From contig NZ_LIXJ01000012.1 of the NCBI RefSeq assembly GCF_001905795.1, positions 62,001-126,000 on the forward strand: DNA of 64,000 nt, in the 5' to 3' direction. The translations under genes were made by a program, and so were the position numbers. This document shows positions 33,463-41,228 of the stretch, piece by piece; the stretch's first letter is position 1, and the number at the start of each line of letters is the position of its first letter. The stretch is from Streptomyces sp. CB01580. Its GTDB lineage: Bacteria > Actinomycetota > Actinomycetes > Streptomycetales > Streptomycetaceae. The notes beneath the pieces are model-generated. The model was not told the origin of the DNA. It saw only the letters and a list, made by a program, of their open reading frames with translations, and did not search any database.

Positions 33463-35336
33463 GGGACCACCCCCGCGTGCGCGGGGACCACGGCTTTTGC
33501 GTCGGACAGCATGGCAATGCGCAGGGACAACCCCCGCGTGCGCGGGGACCACATGAAGATCCTGGCCGAGCGGGCCGACAGCGAGGGACCACCCCCGGCG
33601 TGCGCGGGGACCACCACCGGTCCGGGTCACCGGGGCGCGGCTCGTAAGGACCACCCCCGCGTGCGCGGGGACCACCTGTCCCACCACCCCTTCCCGTCCT
33701 TGCCTCAGGGACCACCCCCGCGTGCGCGGGGACCACACCATGCACTTGGTCTTCGCGGACTTCCCGCAGGGACCACCCCCGCGTGCGCGGGGACCACCCG
33801 AGCAGTCGAAACCGCGAATATTCGCCCCCGGGACCACCCCCGCGTGCGCGGGGACCACGATGTGCCGCTCGTCATGCCATCGGTACCCGGGGGACCACCC
33901 CCGCGTGCGCGGGGACCACAGCGAGGTGAACCCGGGCATGGTCCAGGACCTGGGACCACCCCCGCGTGCGCGGGGACCACTCTCGCAGGTCACCGGCCTG
34001 GGTAGATGCAAGGGGACCACCCCCGCGTGCGCGGGGACCACACGACCTTCTGAAACCCAGCGACGAAGGCGAAGGGACCACCCCCGCGTGCGCGGGGACC
34101 ATCCGGGGTCGCCGAGCACGGGGAGCGCTCGCCTGGGACCACCCCCGCGTGCGCGGGGACCATCCGGGGTCGCCGAGCACGGGGAGCGCTCGCCTGGGAC
34201 CACCCCCGCGTGCGCGGGGACCATCCGCAACCCTGCTCTGACCTGCGGAGTTGCGGGGGACCACCACTCGGGACCAACCCCCGCGTGCGCGGGGACCATA
34301 TCGGACCCATGGGAAGCGGGAAGACGTTCAGGGGACCACCCCCGCGTGCGCGGGGACCATAGCGCCGACAGGTTGCACGAGACCGGACCGTTGGGACCAC
34401 CCCCGCGTGCGCGGGGACCATCCCGGTTCACCCTTGCGCACAACACCCGGCCAGGGACCACCCCCGCGTGCGCGGGGACCATGCGGCGAGTGACTACCGC
34501 CAGGAAGCAGCGAAGGGACCACCCCCGCGTGTGCGGGGACCATGGCCAGCGGCTTCCGGGTCAGGCACAGCCACGGGGACCACCCCCGCGTGCGCGGGGA
34601 CCACTACACGTCATAGCCGTTGACGGGGCCGATGACGGGACCACCCCCGCGTGCGCGGGGACCACCGTACAGGCGCGTTCTAGGCGGCGAATCCGATGGG
34701 ACCACCCCCGCGTGCGCGGGGACCACAAGGTCCTTGGGTCGGGCCTGGATGACGCCGAGGGACCACCCCCGCGTGCGCGGGGACCACTCGATGCCGCGGC
34801 AGTGTTCCTGGCGGATCCGGGGACCACCCCCGCGTGCGCGGGGACCACGACCGCCTCGAGGAAGAGCTTCAAGCAGTCGAGGGACCACCCCCGCGTGCGC
34901 GGGGACCACAGGTCGGCCGGGGTCCGGATCGAGGACGGGCCGGGACCACCCCCGCGTGCGCGGGGACCACCAGGGGGCGTGTCGAGCATGTGTGCTCCTG
35001 AGGGGACCACCCCCGCGTGCGCGGGGACCACCTGGACGAATCCGAAGATCTTCATGAGGAGGTGGGACCACCCCCGCGTGCGCGGGGACCACCAACCGCA
35101 AGGGAAAGCGTAGTGGTGCTCTTGGGGACCACCCCCGCGTGCGCGGGGACCACCGTAAATGACGGGCACCGCCACGAGGCCGATCGGGACCACCCCCGCG
35201 TGCGCGGGGACCACAGCACGGCGACGTGCAGGTGCGGGTGCCACCCGGGACCACCCCCGCGTGCGCGGGGACCACATAATTGCGGGCGCCGTCGGACTGA
35301 CGGCCCAGGGACCACCCCCGCGTGCGCGGGGACCAC
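33463..35336 (-). CRISPR. Type I-E CRISPR array: 31 repeats, 30 spacers
   Basis: 29-bp repeats at a 61-bp period with 32-bp spacers. Each repeat has a CCCCGCG-TG-CGCGGGG hairpin flanked by GGACCAC. Repeat starts: 33463, 33524, 33585, 33647, then every 61 bp to 34196, then 34270, 34332 and every 61 bp to 35308. The minus strand (GTGGTCCCCGCGCACGCGGGG...) has the orientation of E. coli I-E repeats, so crRNAs are read leftward and the leader is on the right. Repeats 2-4 at the left end carry substitutions or an insertion, as expected for the old end. The spacers at 34103-34134 and 34164-34195 are identical. Confidence 0.97.
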
Positions 35337-35440
35337 AGTTCCTGACCTGCTGGTTTATGCGAGGCAGAGCCTGTTTTTACCCACTTCTTGAGATTCGGAC
35401 ATATCGCCTCGTCTTGGTGGTGTGGTGTCAACGTATGCGC
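35337..35440 (-). promoter_or_regulatory. CRISPR leader
   Basis: Read on the minus strand this is an AT-richer stretch with GTAAAAACAGG and ends CAGCAGGTCAGGAACT immediately before the first repeat. Position and orientation are those of an I-E leader, which holds the array promoter and the site of spacer integration. Confidence 0.7.
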
Positions 35441-35486
35441 GGTCAGGGGTCGCCGCTTACCCGGTGGTGCTGTCTCGGCAACGCGA

Positions 35487-35526
35487 ACGCCCTCCCGTTC
35501 TGTGTTTCCACAGGCCGGGAGGGCGT
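35487..35526. terminator. Inverted repeat downstream of tRNA-Ser
   Basis: ACGCCCTCCCG (35487-35497) pairs perfectly with CGGGAGGGCGT (35516-35526), loop 18 nt. It could end the tRNA transcript before the leader; there is no U-run. Confidence 0.5.
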
Positions 35527-35529
35527 CGA

Positions 35530-35617
35530 TGGCGGTAGCGGAGGGATTTGAACCCTCGGTGAGTTTCCCCACACTCGCTTTCGAGGCGAGCTCCTTCGGC
35601 CGCTCGGACACGCTACC
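35530..35617 (-). tRNA. tRNA-Ser (anticodon CGA), CCA encoded
   Basis: On the minus strand the acceptor GGTAGCG (35617-35611) pairs with CGCTACC, followed by discriminator G and an encoded CCA (35532-35530). The anticodon stem CTCGC/GCGAG has loop CTCGAAA, anticodon CGA. A long variable arm marks it as serine. Confidence 0.95.
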
Positions 35618-35662
35618 GAGAGAGAGCTTAGACCATGCCGGGCCGTGGAAAGAAATCGGTTC

Positions 35663-36184
35663 TCAGGGGGTGCGGAAGAAGGCCGTCAGCCGCTCCGCGC
35701 ACTCCGGTTCCAGGACGCCCTGGATGACCTCCGGGCGGTGGTTGAGGCGGCGGTCGCGGACGACGTCCCAGAGGGAACCGGCGGCGCCCGCCTTCTCGTC
35801 GCGCGCCCCGTAGACGACCCGGTCCACGCGGGACTGCACCAGTGCGCCCGCGCACATCGTGCACGGCTCCAGGGTGACCACCAGGGTGCAGCCGGACAGG
35901 CGCCACTCGCCCAGCGCGGCGGCCGCGCGGCGGAGGGCGAGGATTTCGGCGTGGGCGGTCGGGTCGCCCGTCGCCTCACGTTCGTTGTGGCCGACGGCCA
36001 GCAGCGTGCCGTCGGGGCTGAGAACGACGGCGCCGACCGGCACGTCGCCGGCCGCCGCCGCCAGCTCGGCCTCGGCCAGGGCGTGGCGCATGTGCGCACG
36101 CCATGGGTCTCGTACGGGATCGTGCGGTGCTTCCACCGGGTGGTGCGGTTCCGGTGGGCCCTGCGGGCGGGGTGGTTCGGTCAC
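35663..36184 (-). CDS. tadA: tRNA adenosine(34) deaminase TadA
   Basis: GTG 36184 start; 173 residues with a ~30-residue Pro/His-rich N-terminal extension before the deaminase core (ATG of MRHALAEAEL is an alternative). Zinc and proton-shuttle motifs are complete: HAE (His78, Glu80) and PCTMC (Cys108, Cys111). It converts A34 to inosine in tRNA-Arg(ACG), one copy of which is encoded at 1198-1270. The partner gene lies 9 bp upstream. Confidence 0.94.
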   Translation of the reverse strand: MTEPPRPQGPPEPHHPVEAPHDPVRDPWRAHMRHALAEAELAAAAGDVPVGAVVLSPDGTLLAVGHNEREATGDPTAHAEILALRRAAAALGEWRLSGCTLVVTLEPCTMCAGALVQSRVDRVVYGARDEKAGAAGSLWDVVRDRRLNHRPEVIQGVLEPECAERLTAFFRTP

Positions 36185-36193
36185 CCGCGGACC

Positions 36194-36781
36194 CTAGCGG
36201 ACGGTCTCCAGGACCTCGGCCGCGCCCAGCGCGTCCGCGATCTCGCCCAGCGCGTCCGTGCGCAGCATCAGCAGTTCGGCCTCGGGGAGACCGAGGTCGG
36301 CCAGGATGGCGGTGTCCCCGAGCGGCCCCGCCGGTACGGCGTCGGCGTCGAGTACGTCGTCATCATCGTTGTCGTTGTCGTCGTGGTCGTTGTCGGGGGT
36401 GGTGTCCGGTTCGCCGTCCTCCGTACCGTCGAGGCCGACGAGTTCTTCGAGGGCGGCAATGGCGTCGTCGGCCCCGGGTTCGCGGCCGAGCAGTTCGTCG
36501 GTGAGCAGGATCTCTCCGTACGAGGACCGGGCGGCGGCGGTGGCGTCCGAGACGAAGATACGGGGGTCGTCCTCACCGTCCACCCGGACGATGCCGAACC
36601 AGGCCTCCTCCTGTTCGATGAAGACGAGCACCGTGTCCTCGTCCGCCGAGGCCTCACGGGCCAGATCCGTCAGGTCGGACAGGGTCTCCACATCGTCGAG
36701 TTCCGTATCGCTCGCTTCCCACCCGTCTTCGGTGCGCGCGAGCAGTGCGGCGAAATACACCGTGACTCTCCCACTGGTCAT
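36194..36781 (-). CDS. tRNA adenosine deaminase-associated protein
   Basis: Start placed at ATG 36781 so that the conserved VTVYFAALLARTEDGWEASD is near the N-terminus; ATG 36898 would add 39 residues. The ~195-residue protein ends 9 bp before tadA and matches the actinobacterial TadA-associated family in layout (DVETLSDLTDLAREA, YGEILLTDELLG, LRTDALGEIADALGAAEVLE). A run of Asp/Asn (about 110-130) is a low-complexity insert. Function is inferred only from the linkage. Confidence 0.8.
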   Translation of the reverse strand: MTSGRVTVYFAALLARTEDGWEASDTELDDVETLSDLTDLAREASADEDTVLVFIEQEEAWFGIVRVDGEDDPRIFVSDATAAARSSYGEILLTDELLGREPGADDAIAALEELVGLDGTEDGEPDTTPDNDHDDNDNDDDDVLDADAVPAGPLGDTAILADLGLPEAELLMLRTDALGEIADALGAAEVLETVR

Positions 36782-36947
36782 AGGGGTGTCGGTCCGGCGG
36801 GAGGGCAGTCGGTGGCCCGGCTGTCCTGCGTCCCGCCCATCGGAATCGTGGCAGAAACAAGTGCTTCGCGAGAGGAGTTCGGCCGTTGCGTCGGCCATCA
36901 GTTCTCCCGGACGGGGCCAGCAGGGGGACGCGGGACCGCCGTACGAC

Positions 36948-37265
36948 CTACCAGCGGAAGGTCCGCATCCTCATGGCCTGGCGCATCCGGGCGGCCCGGG
37001 CCCGGCGCGGCTGGACGCGGTCGCGGAGGGCCTTGGCCTCATGGAGCTCGCGCAGGAACTGGGCGCGTCGCCTGCGACGGGCGGCCTCGGCCTCCTCAGG
37101 ATCCGGCGAGGCTGCGGTATCTGGGGTGTCCAGGGGACCTGCTTGCGCAGTCCCGGCGCTCCGGCGGGAAGAGACGCCCGGCGCGTTCGGCGCATTCGGT
37201 GTGCGCTGTGCGTCCGGGCGGCCCGGATTCGGCTGGTCCCGTTTGCGCTGTTCCGCGTCCGGCAT
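36948..37265 (-). CDS. Small basic conserved hypothetical protein
   Basis: ATG 37265 (MPDAEQRKRDQ), 105 residues. The first two thirds are disordered, rich in Pro/Asp/Ala. The C-terminal 40 residues are very basic and helical (AQFLRELHEAKALRDRV, then RRARAARMRQAMRMR). It could bind nucleic acid, but no family is recognised. It lies divergent to upp. Confidence 0.65.
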   Translation of the reverse strand: MPDAEQRKRDQPNPGRPDAQRTPNAPNAPGVSSRRSAGTAQAGPLDTPDTAASPDPEEAEAARRRRRAQFLRELHEAKALRDRVQPRRARAARMRQAMRMRTFRW

Positions 37266-37368
37266 CGGCTCATCACCCCAAGGCTGGGTCCGTGTGCAAC
37301 CACCTTCCCCCCGAACGTGTGATTGATGCCAGCGCAGGCGTGCTGCGGGCCCGGTTACTGTTGAACCC

Positions 37369-38004
37369 ATGCGGATCCACGTCGTCGACCATCCACTGGT
37401 CGCGCACAAACTCACCACCCTGCGCGACAAGCGCACCGATTCCCCGACCTTCCGGCGCCTCGCCGACGAGCTGGTCACCCTGCTCGCCTACGAGGCCACC
37501 CGGGACGTGCGCACCGAGCAGGTCGACATCGAGACCCCGGTCACGCGGACGACCGGCGTGAAGCTGTCGCACCCGCGGCCACTGGTCGTGCCGATCCTGC
37601 GGGCCGGTCTCGGCATGCTCGACGGCATGGTCCGCCTGCTGCCGACCGCCGAGGTGGGCTTCCTGGGCATGATCCGCAACGAGGAGACGCTCCAGGCGTC
37701 CACGTACGCGACGCGCATGCCGGAGGACCTCTCGGGCCGCCAGGTGTACGTACTCGACCCGATGCTGGCGACGGGCGGCACGCTCGTCGCGGCCATCAAG
37801 GAACTGATCAAGCGTGGGGCGGACGACGTCACCGCGGTCGTGCTGCTCGCGGCGCCGGAGGGCGTCGAGGTGATGGAGCGCGAGCTGGCCGGTACGCCGG
37901 TGAGGGTCGTCACGGCCTCGGTCGACGAGCAGCTCAACGAGAACGGTTACATCGTCCCGGGCCTCGGCGACGCGGGCGACCGGATGTACGGCACGGTCGA
38001 CTAG
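37369..38004 (+). CDS. upp: Uracil phosphoribosyltransferase
   Basis: ATG 37369, 211 residues, the usual length. It makes UMP from uracil and PRPP for pyrimidine salvage. The PRPP-binding loop is VYVLDPMLATGGTL (about 126-139), the flexible region GFLGMIRNEET and the uracil-contacting C-terminus GYIVPGLGDAGDRMYGT are all present. Its stop codon TAG overlaps the edge of MITE-like element 2. Confidence 0.96.
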   Translation: MRIHVVDHPLVAHKLTTLRDKRTDSPTFRRLADELVTLLAYEATRDVRTEQVDIETPVTRTTGVKLSHPRPLVVPILRAGLGMLDGMVRLLPTAEVGFLGMIRNEETLQASTYATRMPEDLSGRQVYVLDPMLATGGTLVAAIKELIKRGADDVTAVVLLAAPEGVEVMERELAGTPVRVVTASVDEQLNENGYIVPGLGDAGDRMYGTVD

Positions 38005-38179
38005 GGCGTGTTGCGAAAGTAGCGTCGTCCGCCCGAAGGGCGGGGCCTGCGGCGTCTGGTGCGGTGCATCGCAAGGCGGAGGGTCGTCCTCGTACTGGGC
38101 GTACGTGGACGATCCCGACAACGTGGCGAGGCGCCGTGCCAGACGCCGCAGGCCAGACGGGACTTTCGCAACATGCCCT
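38003..38179. mobile_element. MITE-like element 2 (177 bp)
   Basis: Terminal inverted repeats AGGGCGTGTTGCGAAAGT (38003-38020) and, from the right, AGGGCATGTTGCGAAAGT (38179-38162), 17 of 18 matching. Positions 38051-38140 align without large gaps to 23812-23723 of element 1, roughly three quarters of bases identical, although the ends of the two elements are unrelated. No coding capacity. Confidence 0.75.
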
Positions 38180-38396
38180 GGGACCGACCGCAGCGGTCGT
38201 CCCGACCGGGTTCGGTTTCGGCTCCGACACGCGGTCCCGGTTCCACGGCACGCGGTCCCGGGGCCCGAGACAGGGCCCCGGATTCAGGTACTCCGGTTCC
38301 CGCGCACGGCCCCGGACCCGGGCCGAAGGGCGCGGGACGCCGGGGTCGCCGGTACGAGGCACCGGGTCCCGGCACTCCGGGCGGCCCCGACCGCCG
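38180..38396. repeat. Intergenic CCCGGTTC / CGGTCCCGG repeats
   Basis: 217 bp beyond the element, with several imperfect copies of CGGTCCCGG and GGTTC. No gene is seen. Confidence 0.35.
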
Positions 38397-39014
38397 TCAG
38401 CAGGAAGGCGCGGGGGACGGCTTCGTCAGGGCGGCGAGTGCCGCCGCTGCCGAGTTGGGCGTGTTGAACGCCGTGAACTTCGTACCGAGAATCAGATCGA
38501 CGTCCGCGGTCCTGCGGGCGTCGGTCTTCGGAACGGCCCCGTTCAACTGGGTGCCGAGCACCTGGAGCGGGCCGTTCGTCGCCGACGGGGCTCCCAGCAG
38601 CACTCCCGGTACTGCGACCTTCTTGTCGTACTCCGGCGAGGCGTTTCCCACCTTGCCGATGGCGAACCCACGCTTCTTCAACTCGTCGGCCGCCTGTTTG
38701 GCGAGGCCGCTGCGTGGTGTCGCGTTGTAGACGTTGACCGTGATCTTCGCGGGCGCGGGCAGCGCCTTTGCGGGTGCGGACGGCGCGGCCGACGGGCAGT
38801 CCTTCTTGTGGTCGGCGGCGTCGGCGGTCCTGCTGCCGCCCGTGAAGACGTCGATGAGCTGCATCGTGCCCCATCCGGCCAGCCCGAGGGCGACCACGGA
38901 GGCGGTGGCAGCGAGGATCAATTTGCCGCGACGCCGGGGGCGGCGCATACGCGGGTACTTGTCGCCCGTGATGCGGTACTTTCCGCCCATGCCGGGGGGA
39001 GTGAGCATGCTCAT
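38397..39014 (-). CDS. LytR C-terminal domain membrane protein
   Basis: Start ATG 39014 (a second ATG at 39008). 205 residues: basic N-terminus, a single membrane helix (LILAATASVVALGLAGWGTM, about 34-53), an Ala/Pro spacer and then a LytR_C domain (PF13399) from about 90 to 190: ITVNVYNATPRSGLAKQAAD, LKKRGFAIGKVGNAS and ADVDLILGTKF. The domain is anchored outside the membrane. LytR_C often accompanies wall-teichoic-acid ligases, but the catalytic domain is absent here. Confidence 0.88.
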   Translation of the reverse strand: MSMLTPPGMGGKYRITGDKYPRMRRPRRRGKLILAATASVVALGLAGWGTMQLIDVFTGGSRTADAADHKKDCPSAAPSAPAKALPAPAKITVNVYNATPRSGLAKQAADELKKRGFAIGKVGNASPEYDKKVAVPGVLLGAPSATNGPLQVLGTQLNGAVPKTDARRTADVDLILGTKFTAFNTPNSAAAALAALTKPSPAPSC

Positions 39015-39405
39015 GGGCGCAGCGTAGTGCGGCCCGATGGTGATGCCTACTAAATGATCAACCGATCGCATCCGTCCGTGTGCGAATGCACCCGAACGAG
39101 CGCGGACATGCGTCCGAACGCATTCGGAGGTTGTGGGCGCGTTGCCGCGCATGGTCGGTATGTACCGGGAAGTGGCCGACGGGCCGGGTGGGACCGCGGT
39201 GCGATACCGCCGCGACATGACACCACTGCGGAGCGGTGCCATTGCGACGTCACGTCACATCACGTCATGGCGCCGCGACGGTCGCGCGGTCGCGCGGGCG
39301 TGGGGCCGTCGCGGGCGAACTCGCCGAGCCCATGACGAGCGGGTCGGCGGAGCCCGTGACGGGCCGGCCCGCGGGGCTCGCGGCCGTGGGGCGTGCGCCT
39401 CGATC
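39015..39405. other. Non-coding stretch
   Basis: 391 bp upstream of the LytR_C gene. It includes GACGTCACGTCACATCACGTCATG (tandem TCACG units, about 39248-39271) and GTCGCGCGGTCGCGCGG near 39289. No supported gene. Confidence 0.4.
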
Positions 39406-39702
39406 TCAGCCGAGTTCGAGCACCCGGGCGTGCAGCACCTGGCGCTGTTGCAGCGCGGCGCGGACTGCGCGGTGCAGTCCGTCCTCCAGATAGAGGTCGC
39501 CCTGCCACTTCACGACGTGCGCGAACAGGTCGCCGTAGAACGTCGAGTCCTCGGCGAGGAGGGTTTCGAGGTCCAGGTTGCCCTTGGTGGTCACCAACTG
39601 ATCGAGGCGGACCGGGCGCGGCGCGACGTCCGCCCACTGCCGGGTGCTTTCCCGGCCGTGGTCGGGATATGGCCGCCCATTTCCGATGCGCTTGAAGATC
39701 AC
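39406..39702 (-). CDS. Conserved actinobacterial small protein, 98 aa
   Basis: GTG 39702 start. Sequence begins MIFKRIGNGRPYPDHGRES and has the blocks LDQLVTTKGNLDLETLL, FYGDLFAHVVKWQGDLYLEDG and HRAVRAALQQRQVLHARVLEL. The whole protein appears tightly conserved in Streptomyces from memory; some databases label it VapB-like antitoxin, but no toxin gene is adjacent. I make no functional claim. Confidence 0.78.
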   Translation of the reverse strand: MIFKRIGNGRPYPDHGRESTRQWADVAPRPVRLDQLVTTKGNLDLETLLAEDSTFYGDLFAHVVKWQGDLYLEDGLHRAVRAALQQRQVLHARVLELG

Positions 39703-39967
39703 ACGGAAAGCCTACCGGGCAAGAGCCTCCGGGCGCAGCCACGGGGCCGGAGTGCGACGCTTACGAGGTATCACAAATGCGGTCATTCCGGAATTGGTGC
39801 TGTGATGAACGACAGCGACAGTACGGGCCAGGACGCGGGTTCGGGCACCCGAGGCGGTCGGGACACGGGTGTCCACCCGGGAACGGGTGGTGGAGCGGGC
39901 GCGGACTTGACGCCGTGGAGGACGCGGCGTCGGAACAGAGCCGGGCGCCGGGCGAACTGAGTGACCG

Positions 39968-40163
39968 TTCGGTCTGAACTTCCATGACAAGGGCGCCACG
40001 GGCCTGGAACTGATCGACCTCAAGGACCTGCGGGCCGTCGTCGCGCTCCTCGTCCGGACACGGGGCCGGCCGAACTCGACGAGATCGGCGGGCCGTCCAC
40101 GGCCACGGCCCGTGCGATCCAGCGGGTGGTCACCGCGTTCGATCTCCAGTACGGCTCGCCGCA
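39968..40163 (+). pseudogene. Frameshifted relic, possibly HerA/DUF853-like helicase
   Basis: From 39968 one frame reads FGLNFHDKGATGLELIDLKD and LRAVVALLV; a second frame then reads PAELDEIGGPSTATARAIQR. Joined, they resemble the LIDLKDLRAVV...ELKEIGGLS-TAT segment of DUF853/HerA-type ATPases. There is no start, no Walker motif and a frame change at about 40055, so it is a remnant. Confidence 0.45.
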
Positions 40164-40269
40164 GGCGGCAGGCCGGTCGGGCGCGGCCGTCTCCTGGCCC
40201 GTTCGTCTCGGGGGCTGCTTCTCGACGGATGCTTCCCGGCCGGCTCTCCGTGGCTGTTTCTCGGGGGAG

Positions 40270-40908
40270 TCACTTCTCGGCCGCGCGTTTCGCGGCCCTG
40301 GCCGCCTGTTTTGCCTGCTGCTTGAACGCCCGGACCTCGGCGAGGGATTCGGGGCCGGTGATGTCGGCGACCGACCGGTGCGAACCCGTCTCGCCGTACG
40401 GCCCGGCCGCTTCCCGCCAGCCCGTCGGCCGGACCCCGAAGCGCTTGCCGAGCAACGCCAGGAAGATCTGGGCCTTCTGGGCGCCGAAACCCGGCAGCGC
40501 GTTCAGCCGTTTCAGCAGCTCGGTCCCGGTGGTGGCATCGCTCCACACCGCGCTCGCGTCGCCCTCGTACTCGTCCACCAGGTACTGGCACAACTGCTGG
40601 ACCCGCTTGGCCATGGAACCCGGGTAGCGGTGCAGGGCCGGCTTGGCGGTGAAGAGTTCGACGAACGCCTCCGGGGCGTACGCGGCGATCTCATGGGCGT
40701 CCAGGTCGTCACCGCCCATCCGCACGGCCAGGGTGTACGGGCCGGTGAAGGCCCATTCCATCGGCACCTGCTGGTCCAGCAGCATGCCGACCAGGATGGC
40801 GAGCGGACTGCGCGCGAGAAGGCCGTCGGCTTCGGGGTCCTGGGCGATCCGCACCGTGACGGTCCCGGCGGCCTGGTCCTTCTTGCTCTTGGTCATGTCT
40901 CCGATCAT
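40270..40908 (-). CDS. HhH-GPD family base-excision repair protein
   Basis: ATG 40908 has a strong AGGAGG eight bases upstream, better than ATG 40896. 212 residues with the helix-hairpin-helix LNALPGFGAQKAQIFLALLG and a conserved N-terminal block LLARSPLAILVGMLLDQQVPMEWAF. It resembles the actinobacterial HhH-GPD group rather than MutY/Nth, and no iron-sulfur Cys motif is visible. It probably removes damaged bases; the substrate is unknown. The Lys/Ala tail is disordered. Confidence 0.88.
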   Translation of the reverse strand: MIGDMTKSKKDQAAGTVTVRIAQDPEADGLLARSPLAILVGMLLDQQVPMEWAFTGPYTLAVRMGGDDLDAHEIAAYAPEAFVELFTAKPALHRYPGSMAKRVQQLCQYLVDEYEGDASAVWSDATTGTELLKRLNALPGFGAQKAQIFLALLGKRFGVRPTGWREAAGPYGETGSHRSVADITGPESLAEVRAFKQQAKQAARAAKRAAEK

Positions 40909-41157
40909 CCCGACGGCCTCCTGCCCCGGCCACTCCACCGACCGCCGATGCGGCCGTTCGGCACGGATTCGCGTACTGCGCACTGTCGGCCGGGGAGGTA
41001 CGAGCGGCATGGCTGCCCGAAGGGGCAGGGGCAGGTGCCCTTCGTCGGCGGGGCCCGGTCTGGACGAGGCGATGACACGTCGTGAAGGTGGAGAGGTGGG
41101 GCCATCACGACGTGCCCGCGGCCCGGGTGCGGCGCAGCCGGGACGTGGTCCGGCCGA

Positions 41158-41221
41158 GACGCGGTGCAGGAGTGACGCGGCGCAGAAGAGACGCGGCGCA
41201 GAAGAGACGCGGCGCAGGGGA
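41158..41221 (+). repeat. Four 16-bp tandem repeats just before the DUF4157 gene
   Basis: Units GACGCGGYGCAGRAGW at 41158-41173, 41174-41189, 41190-41205 and 41206-41221. The last unit supplies the GGGGAG ribosome-binding site of the next gene. The rest of the 320-bp gap from 40909 holds no gene. Confidence 0.8.
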
Positions 41222-41228
41222 GCTGACG

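Noticed and set aside
33370..35113. Long open frames coding GPPPRARGP-like repeats on both strands
   Set aside because: They are translations of the CRISPR repeats and spacers, with no start signals.
35530..35617. tRNA-Ser(CGA) as attachment site of an integrative element
   Set aside because: No copy of the tRNA 3' end was seen near the other side of the CRISPR locus (23.6-24.8 kb) and no integrase gene is present.
39406..39702. VapB-type antitoxin of a toxin-antitoxin pair
   Set aside because: No toxin-like gene adjacent; the flanks are non-coding or relic DNA.
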